Origin: Bombyx mori
Taxonomy: Eukaryota; Arthropoda; Insecta; Lepidoptera; Bombycidae
DNA: 64,000 nt
Assembly: GCF_030269925.1 (NCBI RefSeq)
Contig: NC_085124.1
Span: forward strand, 10,168,001-10,232,000
Direction of reading: 5' to 3'
Part shown: positions 1 to 10,790 of the stretch, one piece after another
Numbering within the stretch: position 1 is the first letter of the stretch
How the letters are laid out: the number at the start of each line of letters is the position of its first letter
Translations under genes and position numbers: made by a program
The notes under the pieces: model-generated
What the model saw: only the letters and a program-made list of their open reading frames with translations
Database searches by the model: none
What the model was told of the DNA's origin: nothing

Positions 1-506
1 TAAAAATTCCTTGCATTTCGACCAGCGAGCGCTGAGCCAGAGAATTATAGTAGAGCTTATTCACGAACCGGTAGATAGAATCTCGAATAGTTCGCCTTGA
101 CATTCGGTGACATAGTCAGTGTGTGCACGTAACCTGTTCTCTTTGTTGAAATAGACGACCTTCGCCTTCCGATAATTATTGTATTAAAGTCGGAACAGTT
201 CAGTTCTATACCACGTAACTTTGATTCAACTAATTGATACTCATGGCCAAGCTGTGCTATTCATATATTGCTCCACTATCCTCATATACATGTAAAGAAA
301 AACCTTTTTTATGTAATTTTTATATAAAACCTTTTTAGGTTTTTTTAAAAGGATTTTTCTATATAGTTTGACTAAACTCTCTCTCATTGAGAAACAATAC
401 GAGTTTGGTTTTATTTAATTCAAGAATACTGTATAAAATAATTTGTGGAAAATAAAGGCTTTAAATGTTTTTTTTCTTAATATTGTACAAAAACGCAATT
501 AAGTCT
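1..506. other. AT-rich sequence, nothing recognised
   Basis: I see no convincing coding region, RNA gene or repeat boundary here. The stretch is AT-rich and contains several short homopolymer runs near 300-360. Confidence 0.5.
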
Positions 507-962
507 TTTATTATTGCTTTTTTTTTCCACAGGAGAAAATCGCCGGAACCCCACCCGCGCGGCAGGTGCGGTATGTGGGAGTTGAACCTCACTAAAAACT
601 GCTGCCGCTCACAACCGGCGCCCTACCTCGGACCGGGCCGGAGCCTAGTCGGGGCTATTGAGACGGCGGGACAGGGTTGACGCAGTGCACATTACATCCA
701 TCCCACCGTCCCACGGACGCCGGACCGGCGGCCGCCAGCGACACGTCCACCGGTTCCCTCGTTCAGCGGGCCGAGAGCCCGCCTTGATGGCGCCGCGTTA
801 CACCTTCCCCCAGAGCGGTCGGGGGAACGCGGTCTACCATCACCCGGCTTCCTACTGCGGGTGAGCGTGCAAAGCACGCCACCCCACGTCTGGGTCTCTC
901 CCCGCACAAAACGGGTGGGACCCCTAGCTCTTAGGGGGCCAGGTCACGGTTTATTATTGCTT
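507..962 (-). mobile_element. 5'-truncated non-LTR retroelement fragment with target-site duplication
   Basis: A GC-rich block (about 530-945) sits in AT-rich DNA. It is bounded by the same 13-base direct repeat, TTTATTATTGCTT, at 507-519 and 950-962. A poly-T run follows the left repeat, so on the minus strand the insert ends in poly-A. This is the signature of target-primed reverse transcription. No open frame resembles a reverse transcriptase, so it is probably only the 3' untranslated end of a LINE, or a SINE mobilised by one. The family is not identified. The short open frames inside are not credible genes. Confidence 0.7.
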
Positions 963-1958
963 AACCACTTTTAGAATATTCCATAGCATTATATACCTAC
1001 ATATACATATATGTGTATATGTTAGGAGTTGAAAATTATAAAATGAATAAACTAAACATTAACTTAAAGTATGATGGTAAATATCTTTAGGGAGCTTTCA
1101 TGTGCTATGTAAAAATTGAAAATTAGAACTTATGTCTTACAGTGAGTGGTGCCATTTGCGTGTATTGACGTCAACGGACTCTGATGACAATTTAACACCA
1201 GATAGGCCGTAAATTCGTTCACCCAAATTAGTAATTAAAAAAAACCTCAACAGGAAATCGGATGACCGAAACTATATGTCAATTTCTTGTTTGTCAATTG
1301 TTTTTTTTACGTTGATTAATCATGTTTCATATGGTTATGCTGAATGTAAATGGAGCATTCATTTTACGACGGAGAAATATCAACCTCAAAATAAATTTCA
1401 TGGGCTCAACGGGAGTACGTAATAACCAACCCACTGCAAGTTATGATCGTCTTATATCAGAGGTGCGGGTGACAATAACCGTTGTCCACGTCTCATGAAT
1501 TTCTACTCGGCAATTGTCCGCAATGGAGCGCGCACTGTTTCAAAGGAAACTCTAAAATATATGACGTTCCATTGGCATGGAAATGAAACCGACCTGGATA
1601 TTTTATTCATACTTTTCCATGTTGATATTCAATTTTTAAATTTCATTTCCGTGTGAATACGGAATACGGTGATGTGCATTTTTTGTGTACGTTGTCGGAA
1701 GTACAACCCAACTTAGTCTTAATTATGATTTTATTTTATTTTGTCTTTTTATTTATGAGTGCTATCTACAAAAAAAACTGTGAACTTACAAATCGACGGA
1801 CCATAAAGGAAAGTTTAGCCTCCACCTCTTCTAAAATAGCCATTACGATTAGCTTAATCAGTTTATTCACTCTATTGCGTTGCAGCCTGTTCATCTTACA
1901 AAACACTATTCACTTGTGTACTCTACTGGATCGTAATGCGAACGATTTTTGTGCAGTA
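963..1958. other. No gene recognised
   Basis: This is AT-rich DNA. One 107-codon open frame (1653-1976) runs into the downstream SINE poly-T and has no recognisable domain, so I treat it as chance. Confidence 0.5.
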
Positions 1959-2203
1959 TTTTTTTTTATTGCTTAGATGTGTGGACGAGCTCACAGCCCA
2001 CCTGGTGTTAAGTGGTTACTGGAACCCATAGACATCTACAACGTAAATGCGCCACACACCTTGAGATATAAGTTCTAAGGTCTCAGTATAGTTACAACGG
2101 CTGCCCCACCCTTCAAACCGAAACGCATTACTGCTTCACGGCAGAAATAGGCGGGGCGGTGGTACCTGCCCGTGCGGACTCACAAGAGGTCCTACCACCA
2201 GTA
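1959..2203 (-). mobile_element. Bm1-type SINE, 5'-truncated
   Basis: The plus strand reads poly-T, then TTGCTTAGATG, GTGGACGAGCTCACAGCCCA, and on through CTTCACGGCAGAAATAGGC to GTCCTACCACCA. This is the antisense of the Bm1 body and 3' tail. The tRNA-related head and the following linker are missing, so the copy is truncated at its 5' end. It differs little from the other young copies in the window. Confidence 0.85.
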
Positions 2204-3184
2204 GCGAGTAGTTTAGCCACTAAATTACTCGGTACTCGACTAAAATACTCGCCTAGTCCGAACAAGGCTTTAGGCACAACAAGCATTTGTGTGCACACCT
2301 TAAAACACTTAACACTACTTGATATTCTCAACGAGCATAATATATAAGATAGACTATGAACGAACATTTTGCATATCATTCGATCTTTAATTATTTCCAT
2401 TATTAGACATGAAACATACTAACATACTATAAAGCTAATATGAATGCAGCGACAATGATGTCTTATAAAACGCATATCACAAGGATGTGTTTCATTAATT
2501 TTAATTAATAATGAACGACAACAGAGAATGTTTGATGCAGGGTAAGTACCTAAGTGCTAGGGAACCAATCTTTTGAGTTATAACTATTGATATAGATATA
2601 GGTATAAATATTAGCAATAATGTGGATTTTACACCATTAACAATGGAATGCTGAGGTTTAAAAGTTTATAAATTCTTTTACAATGATCAAACCCCCCAAA
2701 AAGAGTATTATTGAGCTACTTCTACAAAATATTAAAAATACTAAATGTAAACCATATTAAACTGTAATATGCTACCTGTAATATATTAGTAAATACGTAT
2801 AATAAATCCGGCACATTATGTATAACTTCAACAAAGATTGCTATTATCTCGATCTCAGGGTGGCTTTGTTCTCAAACGCCTGATGACTTCTATTGTTAGA
2901 ATAACCCCCGTTACACATTAGCTATCGATACTGAGGTCAGAATAAGTATTGTCTCATTGTTGTACGAAGATATTTTTCTAATAAATAAGGCGGAGCACCG
3001 ATTGGATATGCTCTATTGCGAAATTCACTATGTTTTCCGTTGTAACTAATACATATTTCCGATCTAAATTATAATATGAACTAAAATAAAAAAGAAATGT
3101 TTTAATATTAGGGGATAAAGTATGAAATTGCCAATTTGTACTGAAAAATTGAAATTCGATTTTTTTTTCATATAACATATTTAT
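2204..3184. other. No gene recognised
   Basis: This is AT-rich sequence between a SINE and a mariner remnant. No supported feature was found. Confidence 0.5.
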
Positions 3185-4205
3185 TTAGTCAAAATATCTA
3201 CCATTATTATCTATACATTGCTGCCAACTTATAGGAGAAAGGTCATTTATGCCTTTGCGATAGAACTCTGGTCATCTAGATTCTACAAACTGTGTGAAAG
3301 CATTTTGTACTGCCTCCTGGGAAGAAAACATTTTATCATATAGAAAATTGTCCAAATCACGAAAAAAACGGTAGTCCGTTGGAGCAAGGTCTGGCGAAAA
3401 CGGAGGGTGACAAATGGTTTCTAATTGCAGTTCCTGTAGAGTTAAAACGGTTTCTCGTGCTGTATGAGGTCTCGCGTTATCATGGAGCAATAATGGTGAC
3501 GATCGATTCATGAGTCGGGGCTGTTTCACTGCAAGTTTTGCTATCATTGTTCGGAGGTCCGCACAAAACATCTGCTGTTATTGCTTGACCAGATCGGAGA
3601 AAGCTATAGTGAATAACACCATGCTAAGACCACCAAACAGTTACCATTACCTTTTTATTGGTAAGCTTTGCTTTAAGACACTGTTGCGGCGTGTGACCTG
3701 GCGTCAGCCATTGCATTTTTCGCTTACGGCTATCGTAAAGAATCCACTTTTCATCACATGTCACAATTCGATCCAATATTCCTTAATTTCTGTATCGATT
3801 TAACAAGGCAAGACAAGTTTCAACACGCGTTTCTTTCTGCAGATCAGTCAAATCATGAAGCACCTGTTTTCCTTATTTTTTTATTTTATTGATTTGACGC
3901 AAACGAGTCAATATTGTTGGCAAGGTAACGTCAAACCATGCCGCGAATTTTTGGGTTGTTTAACTCGGATCGGCTTCCACCTTCTCTTTCAATTCATTGT
4001 TATTCACATGTGTGGGCGGTCTTTCATGTGGTTCGTTCTTCAAATCAAAATTTCCATCATGACAGCGTTTAAACCAATATCGCACAGTGCGTTCATTAGC
4101 AGTCGCCTCTCCAAACGCAACATTGATATTGCGAGCTGTTTCTGCAGCATTGATTCCGCGTCGGAACTCGTATGCAAAAATCACTCGAATTATTGAAGGA
4201 TCCAT
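3185..4205 (-). pseudogene. Broken mariner (DD34D) transposase remnant
   Basis: This is a decayed cut-and-paste transposase on the minus strand. The 5' part (4205-3960) encodes the DNA-binding half, including the ERTVRYWFKR segment of the mariner helix-turn-helix region. The 3' part (3571-3272) carries HDNARPHTA followed by SPDLAPTDYRFF. The aspartates of HDN and PTD have 34 residues between them, which is the classical mariner spacing. The two halves lie in different frames, stops interrupt the middle, and a TGA after FVESR cuts off the conserved C terminus. That C terminus (SWQQCIDNNGRYFD) is still readable down to about 3187. I could not match terminal inverted repeats. It cannot encode an active enzyme. 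Confidence 0.85.
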
Positions 4206-4264
4206 CTTTCTTATTTAAGCTGAATAAAAAACAACTGAAGTCTATAATCAAATGTTGTCTTTAT

Positions 4265-4475
4265 TGCTACGCACAATCCGGCTTTGGAATAAGCTCCCCC
4301 CCACTGTGTTTGCCGCGCGCTATGGCATGTCCTTCTTCAAACGAGGCTTGTGGAGAGTATTAAACGGTAGGCAGTGGCTTGGCTCTGCACCTGGCATTGC
4401 TGACGTCCACGAGTGACGGCAACCATTCACCATCAAGCCGTATGCTCGTCACTATACGGCAATAAAAATATTTAA
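4265..4475 (+). mobile_element. 3' end of a LINE of the 14-17 kb family
   Basis: The plus strand encodes SFFKRGLWRVLNGRQ followed by LGSAPGIADVHE. This closely matches the C terminus of the long LINE at 14-17 kb (SFFKRGLWRVLNGRQRLGSVPGIAEVH). It ends with the shared tail CACCATCA...GGCAATAAAAATA. Everything upstream of the last 50 or so codons is missing, which is the usual 5' truncation of a LINE copy. It lies just upstream (on the element's own strand) of the mariner remnant. Confidence 0.8.
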
Positions 4476-4954
4476 TTAAATTGTATTTTAGAATAAACAA
4501 TGGAATAGTTCATTTTCATCGAAACGCAGATCTACACTAAGTGTCATGTACATCACATAAAATGTGTTACAAAAACACACAGAAGAAGCCCTACAGGATT
4601 TCCGGTGTCTTGTTTTACAAGGATAAACGCAATGGCCGTACACGCCCTAATTCGCCAAAACAGTCGTGAGAACCTTTCGATGTTTCGATACGAACAACTG
4701 TTTTCCATTACGTGCGTTTATTTTCTTTATGCACAGCAATTTAGTCTATATTGTCTCATCGTGTAATTAAAACTGATGAACTGTATTAAAAAATTTCCCA
4801 GTAACAATTAAAGTTGTTATACCGAGTATTAAAGATACGGGTAGCTCGGGCGGTTGACATTTACTAAATGTCAACATATCCGACCCAGGCGACCGGACAA
4901 CAGAAAACCGTCATCACCCGAAACATGTCTTGTCGGATCCCCCGGATCCATTCT
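4476..4954. other. No gene recognised; 23-base perfect inverted repeat at 4853-4875
   Basis: This is mostly AT-rich sequence. The segment 4853-4875 consists of GTTGACATTT, the spacer ACT, and AAATGTCAAC, which is a perfect inverted repeat. It may belong to the repeat that follows. Confidence 0.4.
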
Positions 4955-5212
4955 CAGTGCTTTTAGGCTCGTGAAGCACCGGTCACCGACCTCGTCGAAC
5001 TCTCTTTGTCGTAATCGACGAGCAAAGTAACCCAAAGATACAGCCCACTGTCTTGCCGGATCTTCTCAGTTGTTTTCGATTTCGTTCCGGTAGTAGAATC
5101 TGCGAAGCATTGCTCTTGCTAGAGCTAGTGTTCGTAAATTCTCTCAGGTTCAGACGTGAGCTCACCTACCCATCCGCGTTTAGCTGGAATAGCCCCTTAG
5201 ACCACAGGATAG
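4955..5212 (-). repeat. Unclassified interspersed repeat (family X), copy 1
   Basis: It shares several blocks with 43722-44082: CGCCGGATCTTCTCAGT-like, GTAGAATCTGCGAAGCA-like, GCTCTTGCTAGAGCTAG and GGAATAGCCCCTTAG-like. The plus-oriented copy at about 38095-38300 is also related. There is no long open frame. It resembles the untranslated 3' part of a lepidopteran retroelement, but I cannot name the family. Confidence 0.55.
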
Positions 5213-6843
5213 GATTTTTTCAAGGGCACAATGTCGCCTATCTCATATCTTATTTCCAATAAATATGTATTGCCAAAAGCCGATTCTAACGTTGATTTGG
5301 CCTTGTTAAAACAGATCCAACTTCAAACTGAAAATTGTTCTAAGCCATCTTCCATAATCCTCTTATAAAATTAAACATTCCCTATTGTTAGCAATTTCGT
5401 TTGATTTTCAATATTTCATATTATCGGATATTACTCTCGCGATGTAGTGAGTCATCAACGTTTCCTTTTTAATCAAATTCTTTTAAAGCAGGAACTGAAC
5501 AATTCATCACGGATACGGTTATTTAAAATTTCTTAATGGTCAAACAGAGACGATGTGTAACAAAACATCCTTGGGTTTTGATCAAAGGAGACCCGCCACC
5601 CACATCGGAATATCTCTCCATCAGACTTCCGGGTGTTCACAGTCGAAGAAATACTCGTAATTACTGTACGACTATCTATGACTTACGAGTGTGATGCTCA
5701 GCATCGAGGCCACACAGATAAGTCTTCGCACTCGGCCTATTTCTGCCGCAAAGCATTTGTGCGCTTTGTAGATTGTATGGCGAGACAAATACTATACAAT
5801 GCAATTCGAAACAGTTATCACTATGAGTGACGTTATAGTAATGTGTATGAACTCTGGATGACACTTCGTAACCAGTTGACTGTGAATTTGTCTGGCCACC
5901 AAAGCAATCACTCAAAAGACTGTTCAATAGCCAAGAAAGTCAAAGTATTTGTTTAAATACTAAGACAGATAGTAAATCAATTTTGGGTTCCATCTATTTT
6001 TGTTAGAACAAAATCGTGAAGTAAGGTAATTTCCTCGTAGAACAAAAGGCACACTTAAAAACCGCTCGGCTCATTTATTTTTTCTTCTAAACAAGACATC
6101 TTGCAGGCCTATCGCATTTAAACTTTTAATTAAAAAAACTGATATAAAAGTATGATGATGTTTTTGAAGTTCCAAGTTTTTGTGTGAACAAGTTGCTTGC
6201 TCTTCTAAAATTATGTTTTGAATTGTAAATCTTTGAAAGAGTTTCGAAACATGTATATCCATTTAGTCCTCGGAAAAAAAAAATCATATACTTAATACTA
6301 TATAGGTAATTCGTATAACTACACACATATAATACATTACAGACACTGATAAATTAAACTCATTAGTTTGATCATTAAAAATGGTATCTGCAGTGACTTT
6401 TAGTGATGTTGTAGTTATTACGCAATTTGGTAACCAGATGTTTGGAATCAACGATAATATTTGAAAAACAAACCGTGGTGGTACTTCAAATGACTGTGGT
6501 GAATGCTTTATGCTTCTCAATGAAGTCGTTATCGGAACGTACCTGAAAGAAAATACATATCATTAGTTCAACTAAAACGCTTATGGCAATTTAAGAAACC
6601 TTTGGGCTCGTGATCAAACATAAATCAGATACTAATCCAATTGCCTGGTACTTTAAATCCGTTTTTTACCTCAAATGCTCGGATACTATCTCTGTCCATA
6701 TGATATTATATGTATAGTTGCCGGAGCTCATTTATGTAACAACGTTAATCTCGAAATCTGAACTAAGGTGACTGTGGCGCACCCAAACCAAAAAGCATGA
6801 AAAATTCATAGTTTTAATAAACAGAATGGCTTATTGACAAACA
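5213..6843. other. No gene recognised
   Basis: Several short overlapping open frames on both strands lack recognisable domains. A small patch near 5740-5760 (GGCCTATTTCTGCCGC) resembles the SINE core but is too short to call. Confidence 0.45.
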
Positions 6844-7434
6844 GATTGACTTCCACGGTGAAGGAATAGCATCGTGGAATAAAAATCAATCCCGCCAATT
6901 TTTTTTTGCGTATTTACTGACGGTATTACCTTTTGTGAGTTCGCGTGGGTAGGTACCACCACCCTGCCTGTTTCTACCGTGAAGCAGTAATGCGTTTCAG
7001 TTTGAAGGGTGAGGCAGCCGTTGTAATTGAGTCGACTATTATAAAAGCCGGCAATGTGACTTTTGGATAATTATTGGTAAATCAGAAAAACGAATTATTG
7101 ACTTTGTATTCCATTGGCAGTCACAAAACTGTTCTGAACGACATCTTAGATAAATAACAGGTTAAGTATTAACCTTTATTTAATGCAGGTTTTGAACCGT
7201 ATTCTTTGAAGGAGACGATTATATTCAAATCAATCTGTATTGACATATCAATAAAAAATTTTTGTCCAAATGCACAGATTGCCACCTTTGATAATAGACG
7301 ACTCAATTATATTTGAGACCATAGAACTTATATCTCAAGGTGGGTGGTGCATTTACTTCGTAGATGTCTATGGGCTCCAGTAACTACTTAACACCAGGTG
7401 GGCTGTGAGCTCGTCCACCCATCTAAGCAATAAG
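6844..7434 (+). mobile_element. Bm1-type SINE interrupted by a nested MITE
   Basis: The left half starts at GATTGACTTCCACGGTGAAG and runs through GTGAAGCAGTAATGCGTTTC to GGCAGCCGTTGT. The right half resumes at ATTTGAGACCATAGAAC and ends CCATCTAAGCAATAA. The two halves join exactly as in uninterrupted copies once the 276-base insert and one copy of AATT are removed. The tRNA head is missing. The host SINE is fairly diverged. Confidence 0.85.
7029..7304. mobile_element. Nested MITE with about 33-bp imperfect terminal inverted repeats
   Basis: The left end begins GAGTCGACTATTATAAAAGC and the right end, reverse-complemented, begins GAGTCGTCTATTATCAAAGG. The ends stay similar for roughly 30 bases. 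AATT flanks both sides (7025-7028 and 7305-7308) and corresponds to the AACT of uninterrupted Bm1 copies, so it is the probable 4-bp target duplication. Because AATT is palindromic, it could partly belong to the inverted repeat. There is no coding capacity, and the superfamily is undetermined. Confidence 0.75.
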
Positions 7435-8141
7435 AAAATTAAAAAAGGCTTAAATGAGTTATTTGGTTATACTGCCTGGCATGTTCACATTGTATTTTAT
7501 TCGGAATATAATCATAAATAACGTCAAGTGTGTTCTAGAATGTTAACGATTGAGATTATAAAATTGTTCGCTTGCCAACATATCGAATAAAAAGAAACCC
7601 AAACGGAACTTGCATTGCCCACAGTGCTCGTTTAATTGCACTAATTTATAACCGCAGTGGGAGGTTTGGACAATTGATTGTTAAGCACATCTCTAAATAG
7701 ACAATTTAAATACGCGTCGCCCCCATAAATCATAATGTAGTTAATCTTCTAATTATTATTACTCTGTTTTAAATTGATTGAACGAACGAATTTTGTTGGC
7801 TTTGTAGGGAGAGAGGGACTGAAGTCCAATAAAGTTGCCTATTTCGTTGGCAGTAAAGGCTTAAACGAAAGCCTAAATTTTAGCTTTGAACGATTACTTT
7901 TTGGTCTTTAAATTCAAATAAATTATAAAATAGATTGTAGCTGTAATTCTAATTTCAAACTCAAATTCGGGTGGGTGTAGACAAGATTATGACTGCTCAC
8001 TTTAAGCTATACGGTAATAAATAGGTATTTGTATTTATATTGGTATTTAAAAAAACCGGGTTCTAACATTCTCGCACTTGAAATCAAGTGATTCAACTTA
8101 ACATATTGAAACATATATTAGCTATATATAGTTACTAGCTG
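7435..8141. other. No gene recognised
   Basis: This is AT-rich sequence with no supported feature. Confidence 0.5.
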
Positions 8142-8393
8142 TACCCGTCCACTTCGCTGGGCATTTAAAATTAACATTATTATTTCTCACCCCCACAATG
8201 ATTCTCATTATTAACGCCCCCGCAACTGATGTAGAGAATCCAACACTCATATAAATATTAGCGTATCCATTAAGTACATGTATTTTCTACATGGATACCA
8301 AGTTTCAAGTCAATCAGATGCATGGTTCAGTGGTTATAACGGAACATCCGTAAAAACCACTGCAGATTTATATATTAGTATAGATTATTAGTT
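8142..8393 (+). mobile_element. RTE-type retroelement 3' fragment
   Basis: It opens with GCTGTACCCGTCCACTTCGC and closes with CAGATGCATGGTTCAGTGG, then ATATTAGTATAGA. This head and tail are typical of short RTE 3' ends and the SINEs that borrow them in insects. No open frame remains. The neighbouring 8410-8540 stretch may be an old LINE 3' end (ATTAAGTGATCACCGGAGCT), but it is weak. Confidence 0.5.
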
Positions 8394-8559
8394 CAGATAA
8401 GTATTTCTGTATTAGACGGATGAGCACACGTAGAATTAAGTGATCACCGGAGCTCACATCGGAACGCAACACGCCTCGAAACCTATCCGGATATCGTGAT
8501 CAGATTTCACTAGGCCCTTCTTTTTCGAAAAATTGTAACTGCCTCTTATCTTACGGGCT

Positions 8560-9873
8560 TCGATCGCTCAGCACAACGTAATAAAAAAAACATTCATTAA
8601 AATTACGTAATAAAAACGGTCTCAAAATTATCTATATCCTAAAACTCTCATGAAATATTGCGGAGCTCTCGCGTTTAATAAAACTAACATAAATTTGTAG
8701 GTTTGTAACCAGAGTTTCGTGAGCTCCGTCCTAAATTCATTGAAATAAATGGGCGTCATAAACTAAAACCCTGATACAGTTTAATAACTCGGTCTCGTTA
8801 ACGCTACCAAAACGAATGGATTCGCTTTAAGGAGAATTCTTTAGTTTCATCACTACTTATTGTTGTGAAAGTTGTCAGTAATCTCGAACGTTATTGCTTC
8901 AAGCATAGTTGTAAATCTCTGTTCTAACGGGTGCGAAAAAACAAACTTTATTACTGTAACAAGTTATACTTTACTACGAGTATTTAGTAATACATACATA
9001 CATTTCAAAGAATCGTAGTACTCGCGTGGATTGACAAAAAATATTTTTAATCAAGAATAAATACGTTCCAATTTCAATCACAACATATTATAATAAGACT
9101 TAATTTAAGCAATGATTTTTTTATATAACTATGATTTCAATTTACAACAATTTTCTCAGCGACAACTCGTTAATTAACGATCCCATAATAACTTAATTTA
9201 ATGACGTTTCGGGTCAGTCGTCTCGGACAGACAATATGTTCCATGACGAGTGCTCTTCGAGGAATGATTTGAGATAATCCCATCATCTCCAGCTTACCAT
9301 CGTACCACTCGCCACTGAAACAAAGTTTATCCATACTACCTAAACACTGTTTTTATCCTCAGTGCGTTTCCAGTTTATTTTATCACCATCTGGAATAAGC
9401 TCTAGTCCACGTTATTTACAGAACGCTACTTGTCAGCACTACAGAGCTATCAAGTTTTGATGTGAAACATCTATAGCCGCACGTAAAACCGATTTCTGGC
9501 GTGGCGACGCATGCCGTGGCGACGCGTCGCCATGCGCAATCGACTGTGCGATTCTCTCCCACTCGATCCGACGTTAAGCCATTTCTCTCGCTACACTGAG
9601 CTCGGATACCTATAGTGTATACTCCGTAGTGTATACAGTTTTGTTTACTACAGTACACATAGCCTGTGTTTTACTTGAAAACAAATTATTTTTTCGTAAT
9701 ACATATTTTATTTTATCACTATGACATATTTAGTTCCTATCACAATCTGTTCTTTTGCTGCATGTAATATGCAGAAAAGAACAGATTTTTGATTTTACAA
9801 AATAATGTCGATGTTTCACATCTGCCAGGCGTCCCGTGACGGCTCACATTTTTTTCTTCAAGTCTTACCCCTT
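8560..9873. other. No gene recognised; GC-rich palindromic patch near 9510-9532
   Basis: This is largely AT-rich DNA. Around 9507-9540 the GC content rises, and 9517-9532 is a perfect 16-base palindrome (TGGCGACGCGTCGCCA) preceded by a partial direct repeat of GTGGCGACGC. The 80-codon minus-strand frame over it has no recognisable domain. Confidence 0.45.
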
Positions 9874-9965
9874 GGCCACAGCCGAGAGCGGTGCGAATTG
9901 CGGTGCGTCGTGAGGCGCGGCAAGCGGGAGCGGCGAAAACAAATGGTACACAACCTATGAAGTAT
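9874..9965. repeat. Extra terminal-repeat-like sequence beside a Harbinger element
   Basis: GGCCACAGCCGAGAGCGGTG and the following GCGGTGCGTCGTGAGGCGCG resemble the Harbinger left end that starts at 9966. This looks like a second, diverged transposon end placed in direct orientation about 90 bases upstream. It may come from a nested or duplicated terminus. Confidence 0.5.
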
Positions 9966-10197
9966 GCCACAGCTACTGGCGGTGCGTTTTGCGGTGCGTT
10001 ACGAGGAGCGGTGAGAGGCGCGTGACATCTGGCGGTGATGAGCTGCACGATGTGCGAGTGAAACAAAGGTACTAGACAATATGGAGGCGGCCACAGTTCA
10101 GAGCGGCGCGCGCGGCGGTGTCGGTGGACGCATTGAGGCATCGCGCGACCGAAACAAATCATTTTGTTTTTACCGCGCGTTGAGCTAATAAAATATA

Positions 10198-10356
10198 ATG
10201 GATGTGGAACAATTCATTAGTGAAATACTGAGTAGACCAGAAATATGGATGTCAAAACATCCACATCATAAATATAGGCATGTTATAAAAAAAATGTGGG
10301 ACGAAATAAAACAACAATTTTCTGGTACTAATGGTTTCCTAGATACTCTTGGATAG
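10198..10356 (+). pseudogene. MADF/Myb-like accessory protein fragment of a Harbinger element
   Basis: This short frame of 52 codons starts MDVEQFISEILSRPEIW and continues to HKYRHVIKKMWDEIKQQF. The pattern, with an acidic N terminus, a tryptophan and then W-D-E-I, resembles the start of the MADF-type DNA-binding protein that PIF/Harbinger elements encode next to their transposase. It stops after TLG, long before a full domain. It probably survives as a truncated remnant because it lies close to the transposon end. Confidence 0.55.
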
Positions 10357-10389
10357 GATTATTGAAATAAAATTTGAAATTTGAATTGA

Positions 10390-10790
10390 TTTCGTATTCT
10401 AGATGCTTGAACCGTTGCTCGATTATTCCGTCTTGATCTGCGTACGCTATTGTGAATATTGGAGTCTCCAAACTGGGAAACCAACTGCTGTAAATCTGCA
10501 TCTCTTTCTCTTAAGGCACGAAACCTTTATAAACAATGTCGCGTGCTTTTTGTTTGCCTTTACACTTTTCGTAAAAATACGAAATTTATTAGTTAGAATA
10601 CCAAACGCATACTGAATTGTGACAGTTGCCCGGGATAATGTTTTGTCGAAAATTATTTGTTCCGCATTTAAACCACCCGGTGGATATATGGGCGCATCAA
10701 ATATTTTTTAAGAGGATAGGCTTCATCGGCAATTAACACGTATGGTAAATTGAGATTTGAACCTGGTAATCTCTGTGAAAGTTGAATCTA
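10390..10790 (-). pseudogene. Harbinger (DDE_Tnp_4) transposase remnant
   Basis: On the minus strand, 10745-10674 reads VLIADEAYPLKKYLMRPY. This matches the DDE_Tnp_4 block that holds the second catalytic aspartate (usual form G-D-x-x-Y-P-L-x-x-x-L-x-x-P-Y). Further on, in another frame, comes SRATVTIQYAFGILTNKFRI, corresponding to the family block with the catalytic glutamate (usual V-E-N-A-F-G-I-L). Here the glutamate position is glutamine. Frameshifts and stops separate the blocks, so no enzyme can be made. Confidence 0.75.

Noticed and set aside
1653..1976. 107-codon hydrophobic plus-strand frame
   Set aside because: Its C-terminal phenylalanine run is the Bm1 poly-T, and no domain or gene context supports it.
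9740..10162. 140-codon minus-strand frame rich in A, R and P
   Set aside because: It lies across the repeated GC-rich ends of the Harbinger element and owes its openness to base composition.
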